From Zygnema cylindricum (taxonomy: Eukaryota > Streptophyta > Zygnematophyceae > Zygnematales > Zygnemataceae): DNA of 60,000 bases. The position numbers were made by a program, and so were the translations under genes. The stretch spans positions 342,025-402,024 of the forward strand of contig JBBHKE010001558.1 in the NCBI GenBank assembly GCA_037447655.1. The letters are read 5' to 3'. Below, in pieces: positions 11,244 through 21,557 of the stretch; the stretch's first letter is position 1, and each line of letters starts with the position of its first letter. The notes below the pieces were generated by a model. It was not told the origin of the DNA and did no database searches. It worked only from the letters and a program-made list of their open reading frames with translations.

Positions 11244-14200
11244 ATGGCCAAAGATGTGAAAGCCCGTGCCAAAGGCGTGTGCGACAAATCCGTTCTAACG
11301 ACCTCTGCGATCGTGACGGTCGCGCTGATGCTATCCGTGTGGCGAGTTTCAGTATCGCCGATTTTCAAAGGTAAAGGGTAGGGTGGTATACTCGGAAGGT
11401 TTTAGCGTTTTAGGGTTAGGGTTTCTGGATCTCGTACAACAAGGGGGCACTACGGAGGGGGAGGAGGTAAGAGAGAGGGTGGGAGGAGAGAGGGTGGAAA
11501 GGAAACAGGATATGGAAGGAAAGGGGAAGCATTGGAAAAAAATATCACTCTACATTTGGTTCCAAGACTATGTCTACAATTTTCTATCCTACCAGCCAGG
11601 ATTTTTAAAACAGAATTCTCATTTTCACCACAAAAGGACAAAAAAAGTAAAAAAAAACGAGCGGGTGCTGTAATCGGTTCATAAACACAGTGTGCCCTGA
11701 TTCTCTTCATTCCCACAAACCCTAAAACTTTTGACAGTGATGACTTTTTTCAAAACCCTAGTTGTGTGATGAATTACGTTTTCAATCTTCGCCCTCCTCC
11801 TCCTCCTCTCCCTCCTTCTCCCTTCTCCTTCTCCTTCTCTCAGGCTTCCAGAAACAGATCAGCGATACCGTCTATTTAGCTTCCTCTCATTTGACTCTAG
11901 AGGAGAGAGATATCCTTTCCCGTCCAAGTTTTAAGCCTTCTTCTGGTTCGCCAGCTGGCCACTTGTACTTCTGGAGCTCTCGGGAGCTCGCTTACCGCGT
12001 CGGACCGTACCGCACAGAACCGGAGGAAAACCTGACAGCTGGCATTTCGGCACGACGTGTCGGCGGAGTCTTTGACCGGCTCGGAGCGTTGACTGCGGCA
12101 GCCAATGGTCACTCTCTGATAATTTCTGCCGATGCTTCCTTGTACTCCGTGGGCCGGGAATGGGACGCAAAACGGCAATCATCAGGACAATTGGGACGTG
12201 ATGGTCCGTTTGACCGTCCGTTGTCAGTGAAGGGAGGGCTCGCGGGGAAGAAAGTGGTGGATGTGGCGGCAGGGAAATTTCATTCCGTTGCCGTTACTAG
12301 CGACGGAGCAGTGTATACATGGGGCCTTAACAATCGAGGGCAGCTTGGGAGGGTGACACCTGGCAAGGTATACCCATTTATTACAATCATTTCTTAGTCT
12401 TACACCGTTTATTGTTCTGGCGTACTCTATTTAGTGTGGACCTCAGGTAGCCAAAAATGCCTCCTTTGTGTGGAGTAGAGTGGAATACAAGAAATATTTT
12501 GCCTCATTTTCAGTGGTGGGAAGCCCTATTTTTGAAAGAAACACTTTTATTCAACCAAGGATGGTTTTGGAAAAACTGGAAAATTGAGTTTTGGATGGGT
12601 ATAAAATGGGTTAAAGTGAAGAAACAAACATTTTTTTTGTAAAATACAAAGTAAATCTTTTATTGGGGGTTTATGAGGATCAAATGTTTTCAATTTATCT
12701 TTCTAAATGTCCTAATTCCCAAACATTTTGGTGTCAAAATTTTCAAACGAAAAACAGAAAAGGGATTTGAAACACTTTTTTTTTTCTTCGTTTATGTATC
12801 GAATTGAGACAATATCTATTAACAAGATTTTGGCTTTCGGTGTTTGAAACTGACGATACACAAAAACTGGATAAAATACCTTTTTTTTTTGTTTTTTTTG
12901 TTTTTATTGCAATATGAACCGACACAACAAGTCTAAGCTCTTATTATTTTTTCAAGGCTATTTGTCCCTGGAAAGAGATTAACAAGCATCACATTTATCC
13001 ACTTAGAAATGTGGATATATCGACACTGGATATACCCTTTCGTTACACTATACAACGGAGTTCTGTCAGTAAAGAAACAAAACAAAATTATTCATTTCCA
13101 CATTGCTAAACTGTCTCGGAAGTAAAAAACACAAACTTGAAATTGTTATTTGTACACTTTTGTGGTCCAATTAGAGTTTATATAAGTCATTTTTTTGTGT
13201 ACTTCAAAATTGCAGTCGAAGCCCAATTTATATTGTCGTGTACCGCTTAAAAAACATAGTACAAAAGGGGGAGGAAGGAGGGAAGGGGCAAGGGAGGGAG
13301 GGTGAGAGGGAGGGAGAGAGCGAGGTAGCCAGAGAGGGAGGGAGAGAGGAGGGAGCCAGGTAGGGAGGGAGGGATGAGGGAGGGAGGAGAGAAGGGAGAG
13401 ACCGTATTTTCTTAATAGTGAAGACAAATCGATGGAAGTTTTTCTTAACTTCTCACCTTCTCCCATTTCCTTTTTTCAGCTTTTTTGCCGTACTCCGACA
13501 CGTGTCAAATCCGGATTGGAGAAAAGACAAATCGTGGCCGTCAGTGCCGGGTCGTACTACACGATAGCCGTTACGAACGACAGGAAACTGTTCACATGGG
13601 GACTCAACTGGTTTCAAGGAGAAGCTCCCTGGAGAAGTAATGAGGAGGAGGACAATCAGGAGGTTGTCACAAAGGCAGTAGTACAAGCCTCTCTCCCTCG
13701 ACCAATAGGGCCTTTGGAGAGAGAGATGGTACTAGAGGTGGCCTGTGGTCCGGAGCATTGGCTCGCCCTCACAAGCGAAGGGCAAGTTTATGCGGCAAGG
13801 TGTGTGGAAAATGGGGTACAAATGGGGTACAAATTTGGTACAAATTGGGTACAAATTTGGTTCAAATGGAGTGCAATATGGTGTACAATATAGGTTGCAA
13901 AATGGGTTACCAAATGGGTACAAAATGGGGTACAAAATGGGGTACAAAATGGGTACAAAATGGGGTATAAAATTAGGTGCAAAATGGGGTACCAACCACA
14001 AAAGAAGCGCAGAAATGCATTAGAAACTTCACTACACCGTGAATAACACAAAGGAGCGTTGATGTGTTTTTTTTTTCCCTTGAACATAAAATAGCGTTAA
14101 TGATGCTTATTATTTTTTTACTTAAGACTCATTTGGTAAGTGGTTGGAAACCCTCGACATCGCTCGGATCTAAAATAGAATTAATAACACACAAATAATC

Positions 14201-15976
14201 CTCATACTAATAGTGATTCTGGGTGTAGTTAAGTCGGTTTTGACGACAGGTTGTCTTTTAGTCTCTTCTCTCTCCCTTCAATGTTCTTTCCTTAATGCGT
14301 CTTTTTTCCTTCTCCGTTCTATCCTCCCGGATTGATCCTCCATGTCGACGCGATCGACCGGATCGCGGAATCGGATTCGCAACGGACGGTCGTCCGAACG
14401 GCATTGATCCTCTGTTTGCCTCGATCGCTTTCATCTCGGCTTTCCGCACCCGGCTCCGTTCCGCGTTCCTCTCTTTCCCTCCTCTCGTTCCTTCCTCTCT
14501 TTCCCTCCTCTGTTTCCTTCCTCCTGCAGTACCGGCTTCACTTCCACAGGCTTAAAGTGGGACATTTTTGAAGCAAACCCTAAATTGGGGCGCGAAATAA
14601 CGGACCGTCCCACAGAGCCAGATGTCGTCCGGTGGGGCCTCCAGGACAGGAGAGTAGTTTCTATTGCAGCTTCCAAGGAAGCTTCCTTTGCTGTGACGAG
14701 TGACGGTTTTGTCTTTTCCTGGGGCGTGCCTGGAGCCGTGCTTGGAAGGAAAGCGGATCCCTCGAGAGGTTTTGAAGTACGGGAAGTTTTGGAAGGGCTG
14801 CCCGAAGGAAGTTTGTTGAGAGGGAAATTAGTGCGAGAGATTGCAGCCGGGGAAGATTTTTTGATTGTCCGGACGGAGGAAGGGCAAGTTTTTACATGGT
14901 AAGTTTGTACTTAATACATTGCTTTTTCTTTTTCTTTTCTTTCTTTTCTTTCTTCCTTCCTTCCTCCCTCCCTCCCTCCCTCCCTCCCTCCCTTTTAACG
15001 GCCACATGTTTTGAAAAACTTTAACGGGCATTGGAGATTTGAGTGTATTTTTTTACCAAGGATACCATGAGTAATGCGAGTTATTTGTGGTTTTTTGTCT
15101 GGGAAAATTCACATGTACAAAGTTACTAATAGTGCTCTGGTACAATTTTCATCACTATCTGTGTGAAAAAACTATTGATAGTATCCTGAGAGTGACATGC
15201 CCATCCATAGTTAACACTTTTTAACACTGTTATCAGTGTTAAACAATGGTAATAGTGTTAAATGTTAACACTATTCACACACGATTAACACACTGTTATT
15301 ACCACTATTTATAATTTTGGGTCACTGCATCAGAGGATTAAAGCTGATAACTCTATTAGCCACGAACTCTGTACCGGTAGTAAAAACGTTACGTGTGAAT
15401 TGAAATGTTGTTGTAAAGTGTACTGTCTGTCAAAGCTTTAGAAATAAGATACATGCTACTGAACAGAATAAGTAGATGTCCCTAATTGGTCGATGAAACT
15501 TGTTGGTTAATCATCCCACATCGGCATCGGGGATTACATGTTGGCACCTAATTACTTGCGTATATTAACATCAAAACGATTAATGGGGTTCGTCAGAAAT
15601 TTTAATTACAAAAAACAATTATCCATTGTTGACCATGCATCGTGGTTGATCCCAACTCTTCATACCACGTCTCCGTTTCAATACGGATTCGTAGATTATG
15701 GCGTTTTCAACTGTCAAAGGTGTAAATGTCTAACTGGAGAATAGTGGGATTCATGTGATTATTTTCGTCTTTTATGGTAACAGGGGCCACAATAATTATA
15801 AGCAATTGGGGCGACCAGCAGGGAGGTCAGATATAATTCCGAGACAAGTTTCTTCTTTAGAAAATTGTAAAGCTTTAAAAGTTGTCGCGGGAACCCTTCA
15901 TGGTTTAGTCGTTTGTATTCCGATTGAAGGAGAAGATGAAGATCCAAAGCCTTTGGAAGAAAAACAGGCACCATAA
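11244..15976 (+). CDS. RCC1-repeat protein with N-terminal membrane segment (RCC1L/FMP25-like), five exons
   Basis: Exons are 11244-11370, 11844-12367, 13480-13799, 14530-14898 and 15784-15976. All four junctions keep frame (phases 1, 0, 2, 2) with good sites (AAAG|GTAAAG, CTCTCAG, TTTTTTCAG, CAAG|GTGTGT, CCTGCAG, ATG|GTAAGT, TAACAG). The product is 510 residues. Residues 1-45 carry positive charges then one hydrophobic segment (SAIVTVALMLSVWRV), compatible with a mitochondrial targeting/inner-membrane anchor. RCC1 beta-propeller signatures follow: AVYTWGLNNRGQLGR, KLFTWGLNWFQGE, FVFSWGVPGAVLGR, QVFTWGHNNYKQLGR, with LTAAANGHSLIIS- and VDVAAGKFHSVAVTSDG-type strands between. RCC1L and yeast FMP25 are mitochondrial RCC1-type proteins with similar layout (family knowledge); assignment to that subgroup rather than a generic RCC1/UVR8-like protein is inference. 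Introns hold a minisatellite and a MITE. Confidence 0.88.
11408..11760. promoter_or_regulatory. Telo-box cluster in the first intron
   Basis: TTTTAGGGTTAGGGTTT at 11408-11424 contains two overlapping telo-boxes on the minus strand. AAACCCTAA at 11717-11725 and AAACCCTA at 11753-11760 add two more. Telo-boxes near the 5' ends of plant ribosomal and organelle-related genes are known regulatory elements; a role here is inference. Confidence 0.45.
13258..13406. repeat. GGGA-rich purine tract in intron 2 of the RCC1 gene
   Basis: About 150 bases made largely of GGGAGGGAGAGAGG variants, low-complexity, shortly upstream of exon 3. Confidence 0.7.
13806..13997. repeat. Minisatellite of a GGGTACAAAATG-like unit in intron 3
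   Basis: About 14-16 imperfect 11-13 bp copies (AAATGGGGTACAAA, AATTTGGTACAAATTGGG and variants) begin only about 7 bases after the exon 3 donor. The array keeps an open frame locally, which makes a spurious extension of exon 3; the splice model excludes it. Confidence 0.85.
14033..14227. mobile_element. 195-bp MITE of the TACACCGTG family in intron 3
   Basis: It begins TACACCGTGAATAACAC and ends CTAATAGTGATTCTGGGTGTA, terminal inverted repeats of the family with TA at both ends. It lies between the minisatellite and exon 4 of the RCC1 gene. Confidence 0.7.
15220..15242. other. Perfect short hairpin in intron 4
   Basis: TTAACACTG, a 4-base loop, then CAGTGTTAA. Further TTAACACT/AGTGTTAA copies lie at about 15211-15290, possibly the remnant of a MITE whose ends use the same AGTGTTAA word. 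Confidence 0.5.
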
Positions 15977-15983
15977 ATGACGC

Positions 15984-16110
15984 AAACGAATATGGGAAAG
16001 GGACACGAATATGGGGGAGGGACACGAATATGGGGGAGGGATACGAATATGGGAGAGAGATATGAAGAGGGATGCAAATACGGGAGATGGATAAGAGTAT
16101 GGGAGGGATA
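15984..16110. repeat. ~20-bp tandem repeat in the 3' flank of the RCC1 gene
   Basis: Five to six imperfect copies of GGGACACGAATATGGGGGA begin 8 bases after the stop codon, so they are probably in the 3' UTR. Confidence 0.8.
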
Positions 16111-17772
16111 GGTAGGAAAGGAAAAAAGGGAGGGAAAAGGGATTTAAGTAGGGATAAATGTAAACCAAAATGTTACGAGGGAGAAAATAAGTCAACTTCC
16201 TCGTAAAGGGAGATATGGTTGACGATGTATTTTGCGTCGACGAGGTAATGTTTTGGTAACTTCAGATCTAGTTGAAAATAATAGGTGTAGAGATTATTAT
16301 GGTTTATTTCCTTTTATATTTGATCGACTGACATTACTTCCCATTTCCTGTACTTAAAACATGAGCAGTTTTTAATAAGGCAGTTAATTCTTAGCTCATT
16401 TTTGTTTACAAATTTTAGGACTTGAAACTTTCCGAGTAGACTTTTTGATTAGACAAGTTAATTTGTTTCACAGTCGTAGATTTTCTTAGAGCTCTCCGGT
16501 ACAAATAACCAAGTAATATCTTGGTGACTTATAACCGAGTTTACATCCAATTAGCATTTCAATCAAAGCTGTTCTTAGCAATTAAATCAAATTAATCCAC
16601 AATATCTTTAATCTTTATGATTTGCAGTAAAAATGTCTTTGCGTTTATTATACTCGCAATGGGATTCACTACACCGTCCATTGTTATTAGAGTAAAACAA
16701 TTTCCGGGCAGTCATAGTACTTTTTCTCATCACACAGTTTTCCAATTTTCAATGGTGACACCATGATGAGAGGGTAAATTTGTACCTTTTGATTGCTTGC
16801 CCAAGAAACAGAAATATGACGGTCGATCATAAGAGTTAAAAGAAGACTTTGACTGCCTGGAAGGTGTTGAGCTTCAAGAATTGGGCGGTATACTTGAGGT
16901 ACTACTGGTAATTGTGGATTTCATCTATACTTCTAGAATTACAAAGAAACGCAACGTTTTTTGTCGTGGCATAGTATAATAGCTGATTGTCGTATTTATA
17001 ATTTTTGTTCCTAGATTATTTACAATTTGGCAGTTTATAGCAGTTTATTTTATCTTCTTAACACTGCGGACGAAGTGTTTGGACAGTGTGATTCGCTGAC
17101 TGTGTCTGCTTAAAACTCTGAAAATTTTAGGGTTTTACTCATATTTCGTGATTGATCGCACGGTTTTTTGGGTAATTGCACGCACGGGTACTTGCAACGC
17201 TGTATGGTAACTCTTAAAGTCAGAGTGAACTCTACAGTTAATGAGCCTTGCTGTGGTTTTCTGTTTGTGAACGGAAGTTTTTTGTTCTATTCTATCTCCG
17301 TTTCGTAAAGCTGTTTCGGCTTCCCGAGGGGCAAAATAATGTATCGCAAAAATGGCGATGACTTGATTTGTTGTTCCATTTTGAGATTTGATGTGGTATT
17401 GAAAATGAATTAGCATTCCATCTAAAACTGTAAATTACAAAATTATTGTTTTGCCCAAGGACTTCGCCTGAGCCATAGAGAAAAGAGTTGCAAAATGTAA
17501 GATTTACAAACAAACTGCTATGTAAAAATGGCATCGTGAGGTGATCAAGTATGAGACTTACAACTCGTACCTTTTACGATTCTACATCTAGTGTGGGTAA
17601 GGGAGCGTGGTATAAAATGGCAAGACAAGTGGATTTACAAATCCAAAAGTCGAACTCAGACCCTCAACCGCTACAGTAATGTTAGCACAACTTATCGCTA
17701 CTACAGTAGCCGTACGCGTCGTACGCGCCGTACCGTACGGGACCGTGGCGCCTCCCACATGGCGCGAGCTGC
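16111..17772. other. Intergenic, no gene recognised
   Basis: AT-rich with short frames only. A half-MITE end (CTACACCGTCCATTGTTATTAGAG) occurs at about 16669. A CGTACGCGTCGTACGCGCC-type palindrome-rich patch lies at 17712-17745. Confidence 0.4.
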
Positions 17773-18001
17773 TACACCGTGAATCGCTTTTAGTGTTAAT
17801 ACATTTTTCGCCACTTAAAACATCTTTTCTCCGTACACGATTGTCCGATTCTCACATTGGAGACCGCCAATCGGAAGCTGATAATCTTACCTTTCAATCG
17901 CAACCGTCAGATCCACAATCGGACACATGTATACGGAGAAAAAATGTTTTAACTTTTTAGAGGCTAAAAAAACATTAACCCTAATAGCGATTCACGGTGT
18001 A
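17773..18001. mobile_element. 229-bp MITE, TACACCGTG family, subtype 1
   Basis: Left end TACACCGTGAATCGCTTTTAG and right end CTAATAGCGATTCACGGTGTA form long terminal inverted repeats. The interior matches 54975-55191 (TTAAAACATCTTTTCTCCGTA and GGAGACCGCCAATCGGAAG blocks). Its terminal TA is shared with the start of K2. Confidence 0.85.
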
Positions 18002-19096
18002 CACCGCGAATCGTTGTTAGTGTCAAAATTTAAATAGTGTTGAAGAAAATATACCGTCATTGATGCTAATTAGGATTTTGAAAAATTAAAAAAAAAAGGA
18101 TTATTTTAATTTCGGCGTTTACGCTAATTTGGGAACAGCAAAAATGGGATATTCTCCGTACGATTATATAAATTAATATATGTATCCGTACAAAATATTA
18201 AAAAATGTGCGACGTCTCCAATTTAAGTATCCGTACCGATTAGACTAATTTACGGCGGTTATGTGTCAACGCTTTACCGCGAAACGTAAAGTTCAATTTC
18301 AGTTTATTTCTGTTTAACATTCACAGAATGGCTATTACGCCACGCCGTTTCTTCGTGTAAGTTGGATGTATGTCCGTTGTTCAGTTCGTCCTTGTCTTAT
18401 GTATTCTAATAACGTCACTTTTGGGTAGTTTTATTAGAGTTAAGTATATGTTAATGTGTCTTAATTGTAATAAGTGTGTTCCCTCGTTTGTCTTTTAGAC
18501 GTCTGACCTGTATTAACATCAACGTTGTCCTGTATTAGAGTAAACGTTGAAATTAAAATGAACCAAAAAGTACATACTTACCAACCAAATGATCAATCAC
18601 GTAACGTGATTGGTCGCCCAAAATTACACGTGTCCAAATTTTTATCCACGCAAACATTATGGGATTTTAACAATGTAAAAAAACACGCCTGTCATACGCG
18701 CGCTGCCTTTCCAAGAAAGACCCGTACATTCAGTGAGCTGCCATGTTTTACCACGCCTCTTTCATGAAAAACGTCCATTGTCAACCACGTTCATACTCCC
18801 ACGCTGAAAAATTACGCAAATTTTAAAACTATCCCGCCATCACCGTGTCGTTTTTATAATCAAAATATTTCACTGTCAAACATAATGTTTGATTTAAAAT
18901 TTTGAATGTTCAAACTTTGGCGAAGTTTTCCCTCCTTTTTTTCACAAGAGCTTCCTTTCCTTTCCTATATATACTCGTCGTTAACTCCAACAATGGTACT
19001 CTTTTCTCTCATTTTGCATCTACCTTTGTTGTTGCATCTTTGTTTCGTTGCTTCACATTTATCTTAGACCAATAGCCGTGATTATTTTGAGAAAAT

Positions 19097-19399
19097 ATGT
19101 GGCCCATTACAATCTTTTTTGCGGCAAAAAGCAGAGCTCCCGCTGAAATTTTCCCACCTCCGGTTGAGGAGGAGATGGAGTGGGGCGAGAGAGAGGAAGA
19201 GGGAGAGGCAAGTGAAGGGATGGGATCACAAAACGATGACACCCTCATTAAGGGGGGTGCGGCCGATTTCGGCCCACTCCCAAACTCACCTACGGACTCA
19301 CCGCCTGTGGACCACGGTATCAGCCCGATAGTGAGACGCAAACTCCAACACGTGTCGACAAAGGCTGCACGCGTTCGTGTAATAAACCGCGTGCAATAA
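19097..19399 (+). CDS. K-repeat ORF1, unknown 100-residue protein (copy 2)
   Basis: The frame is a close relative of the ORF1 in K1: MWPITIFFAAKSRAPAEIF start, acidic middle, a short NSPTDSPP module and the STKAARVRVIN end, then a stop. A TATATA box lies about 130 bases upstream of its ATG. Length and sequence are kept between copies while flanking frames are broken, so it was probably coding. Function unknown. Confidence 0.5.
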   Translation: MWPITIFFAAKSRAPAEIFPPPVEEEMEWGEREEEGEASEGMGSQNDDTLIKGGAADFGPLPNSPTDSPPVDHGISPIVRRKLQHVSTKAARVRVINRVQ

Positions 19400-19950
19400 C
19401 TGGATGATTGCGGATTGTTATACAAACGGAAATGAGTGCCTTATCCCGAGGACCTTCAACAAGTTTCCAGAACACTTTACGGGGGATTATAATACAAGTA
19501 AGAAGTACTACCTTTTATTCTTACCTTTTATGAGTTTTTATGGTTGTTTACATTGCGTGTCTCATTATATTATTCGCATATAATGTGGCATTTTGTTTGC
19601 CTCTACCTTTTTGTGTGCGTTTGGAGTTATCTTTATTTTTTCCTCTCCCCCCCCCCTTAATGTCGCTATGTTGGATCCTCGTGCACCGTCGCCGAATACC
19701 AACGACGTTGCCTAGGCATAATTTTGCGACATATCGAAAGTTACCAGTTTGGCGACGACGATGTGTCGTCGCCACTATTGTATCATACTAATATTGTTAG
19801 CAGGCGGCCACATTGGAGCGTCGGCGCATGGTTGGAGAAACCGACTTGGCGACGACAATTCGTCGTCGCCACAACGATGGAAGTTTTAAACTAGGAAAGC
19901 GTGCATATTTCCATTTTTTGTCCTTAGTTAGTACATTAAATATAAACCTT

Positions 19951-20711
19951 CCTGTTGAAGGTCATGGGCATATTGACTCGGCTGGGCATATTGACTCGGC
20001 TGTGATCCACTCCCACTAGGAGTCACACTTGCACCAGCTGGGATATTTGTCCCAAGAGGAGCAGGTGGAGCAGTAAGGCCAATAGGAGCACTTACAGCAG
20101 GAGCTGAGCCATTATCAGACATGTTAGCAGAAGCAAACCCAAAGAGGAATACATTATCAGACTAGATCAATAACGTAAGATATGTAACTACAAATGAAAG
20201 AGGTCTTTCAACCAGACAAACATATACCACAAGCAAATCAAAGACAATATAACACAACACACCTAAAAGTGCACTTAGTGCTCTCATTTCCTTAACTAGA
20301 ATGTACATTCTGAATCGAATTGATCAATCCTAATTGAACTAAATACTCTAAAGATATCAAAAGCATCTAAAACGTATGTACATGGTTCACCAAAATACCA
20401 TACTCTAAAGATATCAAAAGCATCTAAAACGTATGTACAGGGTTCACCAAAATATCTACTGACAAAATTCTAAGTGTTTGGTCCAAAATGGTCTTGTCAC
20501 AATATCTATACCCTAAAAATTCTATGAGAGATGTTTCACATCTACATTCATTTGGCGGCCGTGCATATTTGTTTACTCCCGAAAACGACCTATGTAGATA
20601 TTACAAAAATCCACACTAAATATGGTCAATATTGAACAGTCTAAGTCCAAAAATATTATAAGTCATAGACTCCAATTTCTAAGACTTACTAAAGCTTACT
20701 TTCCAATACTT
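19951..20711 (-). mobile_element. Retroelement fragment inserted in K2
   Basis: This segment is absent from K3, where the flanks join directly (AACCTT|CGTAGAG). On the minus strand it has about 590 bp of non-coding leader and then an open frame from 20122 (MSDNGSAPAVSAPIGL..., Ala/Pro/Ser-rich) that runs out of the insertion, resembling the start of a retrotransposon gag. No LTR pair or clear target duplication is visible, so it is a fragment. Confidence 0.5.
20343..20460. repeat. Direct duplication of a ~58-bp unit
   Basis: ACTCTAAAGATATCAAAAGC through GGTTCACCAAAATA occurs twice in tandem (from about 20344 and 20402) with one or two differences, inside the retroelement fragment. Confidence 0.85.
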
Positions 20712-21557
20712 CGTAGAGTCGACAACGCTTTGTCGTTGACTCATTGTTGGAATCGCAGAATCATCAAACCGCGTGACTTTTTAATTCAGTTTCGTCGACA
20801 CACTGTTGGATTATCCAAAAGCATTAGGGACGCGAGGACTTCCTTGAGTCGCGGACCACTAGCTCTGTAAGTATATTTTGAATGACGTTACTTCTATTGG
20901 AATTTTCGAATCAGTGAACCGTGTGACCTCCTAAATTCGTTTTGTCGTCACACAGTTGGAATGTTCATAATGATTGAGTTGCGACGACTTCATGTCGTCG
21001 CGGACAATACACTCTATAAGTGTATTTTGAACGCATCTATTACGTTAAAACCTTATACTCTATTTCTTCGTAAGACCTGTCATTTTAAGGGCAAATTTAT
21101 GTATTCTCTCGTCCTTTTGTGTAACCGCCTCTTCTTTTTCATTTTTTTGTTCACGTGTGACTAATATACATAAAGGGCAACATCCAAATATTTAGACGAC
21201 AACGTAGTGTCTTGTCGTATCGTCGTCACTACCCTCCACTACCTCGACGTAATCAACGACGTCGGCCAAGAATGGAAAGGGAAGAGGTACGAAGGGGGGA
21301 AGAGAGGGAAAGAGGTGCCACGAAAACCGTTATAGGAGTAAAGGATACCGCGGAGGAATTAGCAAGAGAGAGGGAGGTGGCCACCTTGCTACCCATCGGT
21401 AAGGTGCCGCTGGAGGGGAGGGGACATGAAAAGGATATGAGTTAACCGGAGGAAAGGGGTAAATCGGTAGATTTGAGGAGGGAGGAGGCAGTAGAAGGTG
21501 AGGTGAGTAGGGAAGAAAAAAATCCAATAGAGGATGAGGGTGGAAAGGCGATATTGG

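Noticed and set aside
10790-11368. 192-codon minus-strand frame overlapping the RCC1 gene's first exon
   Set aside because: Antisense to a phase-consistent spliced gene, no recognisable domain, and no supporting splice or repeat conservation.
13732-14087. Frames rich in Tyr-Pro-Ile or Gly-Thr-Lys-Trp across 13.8-14.0 kb
   Set aside because: Translation of the intronic minisatellite, including read-through of exon 3 past its donor.
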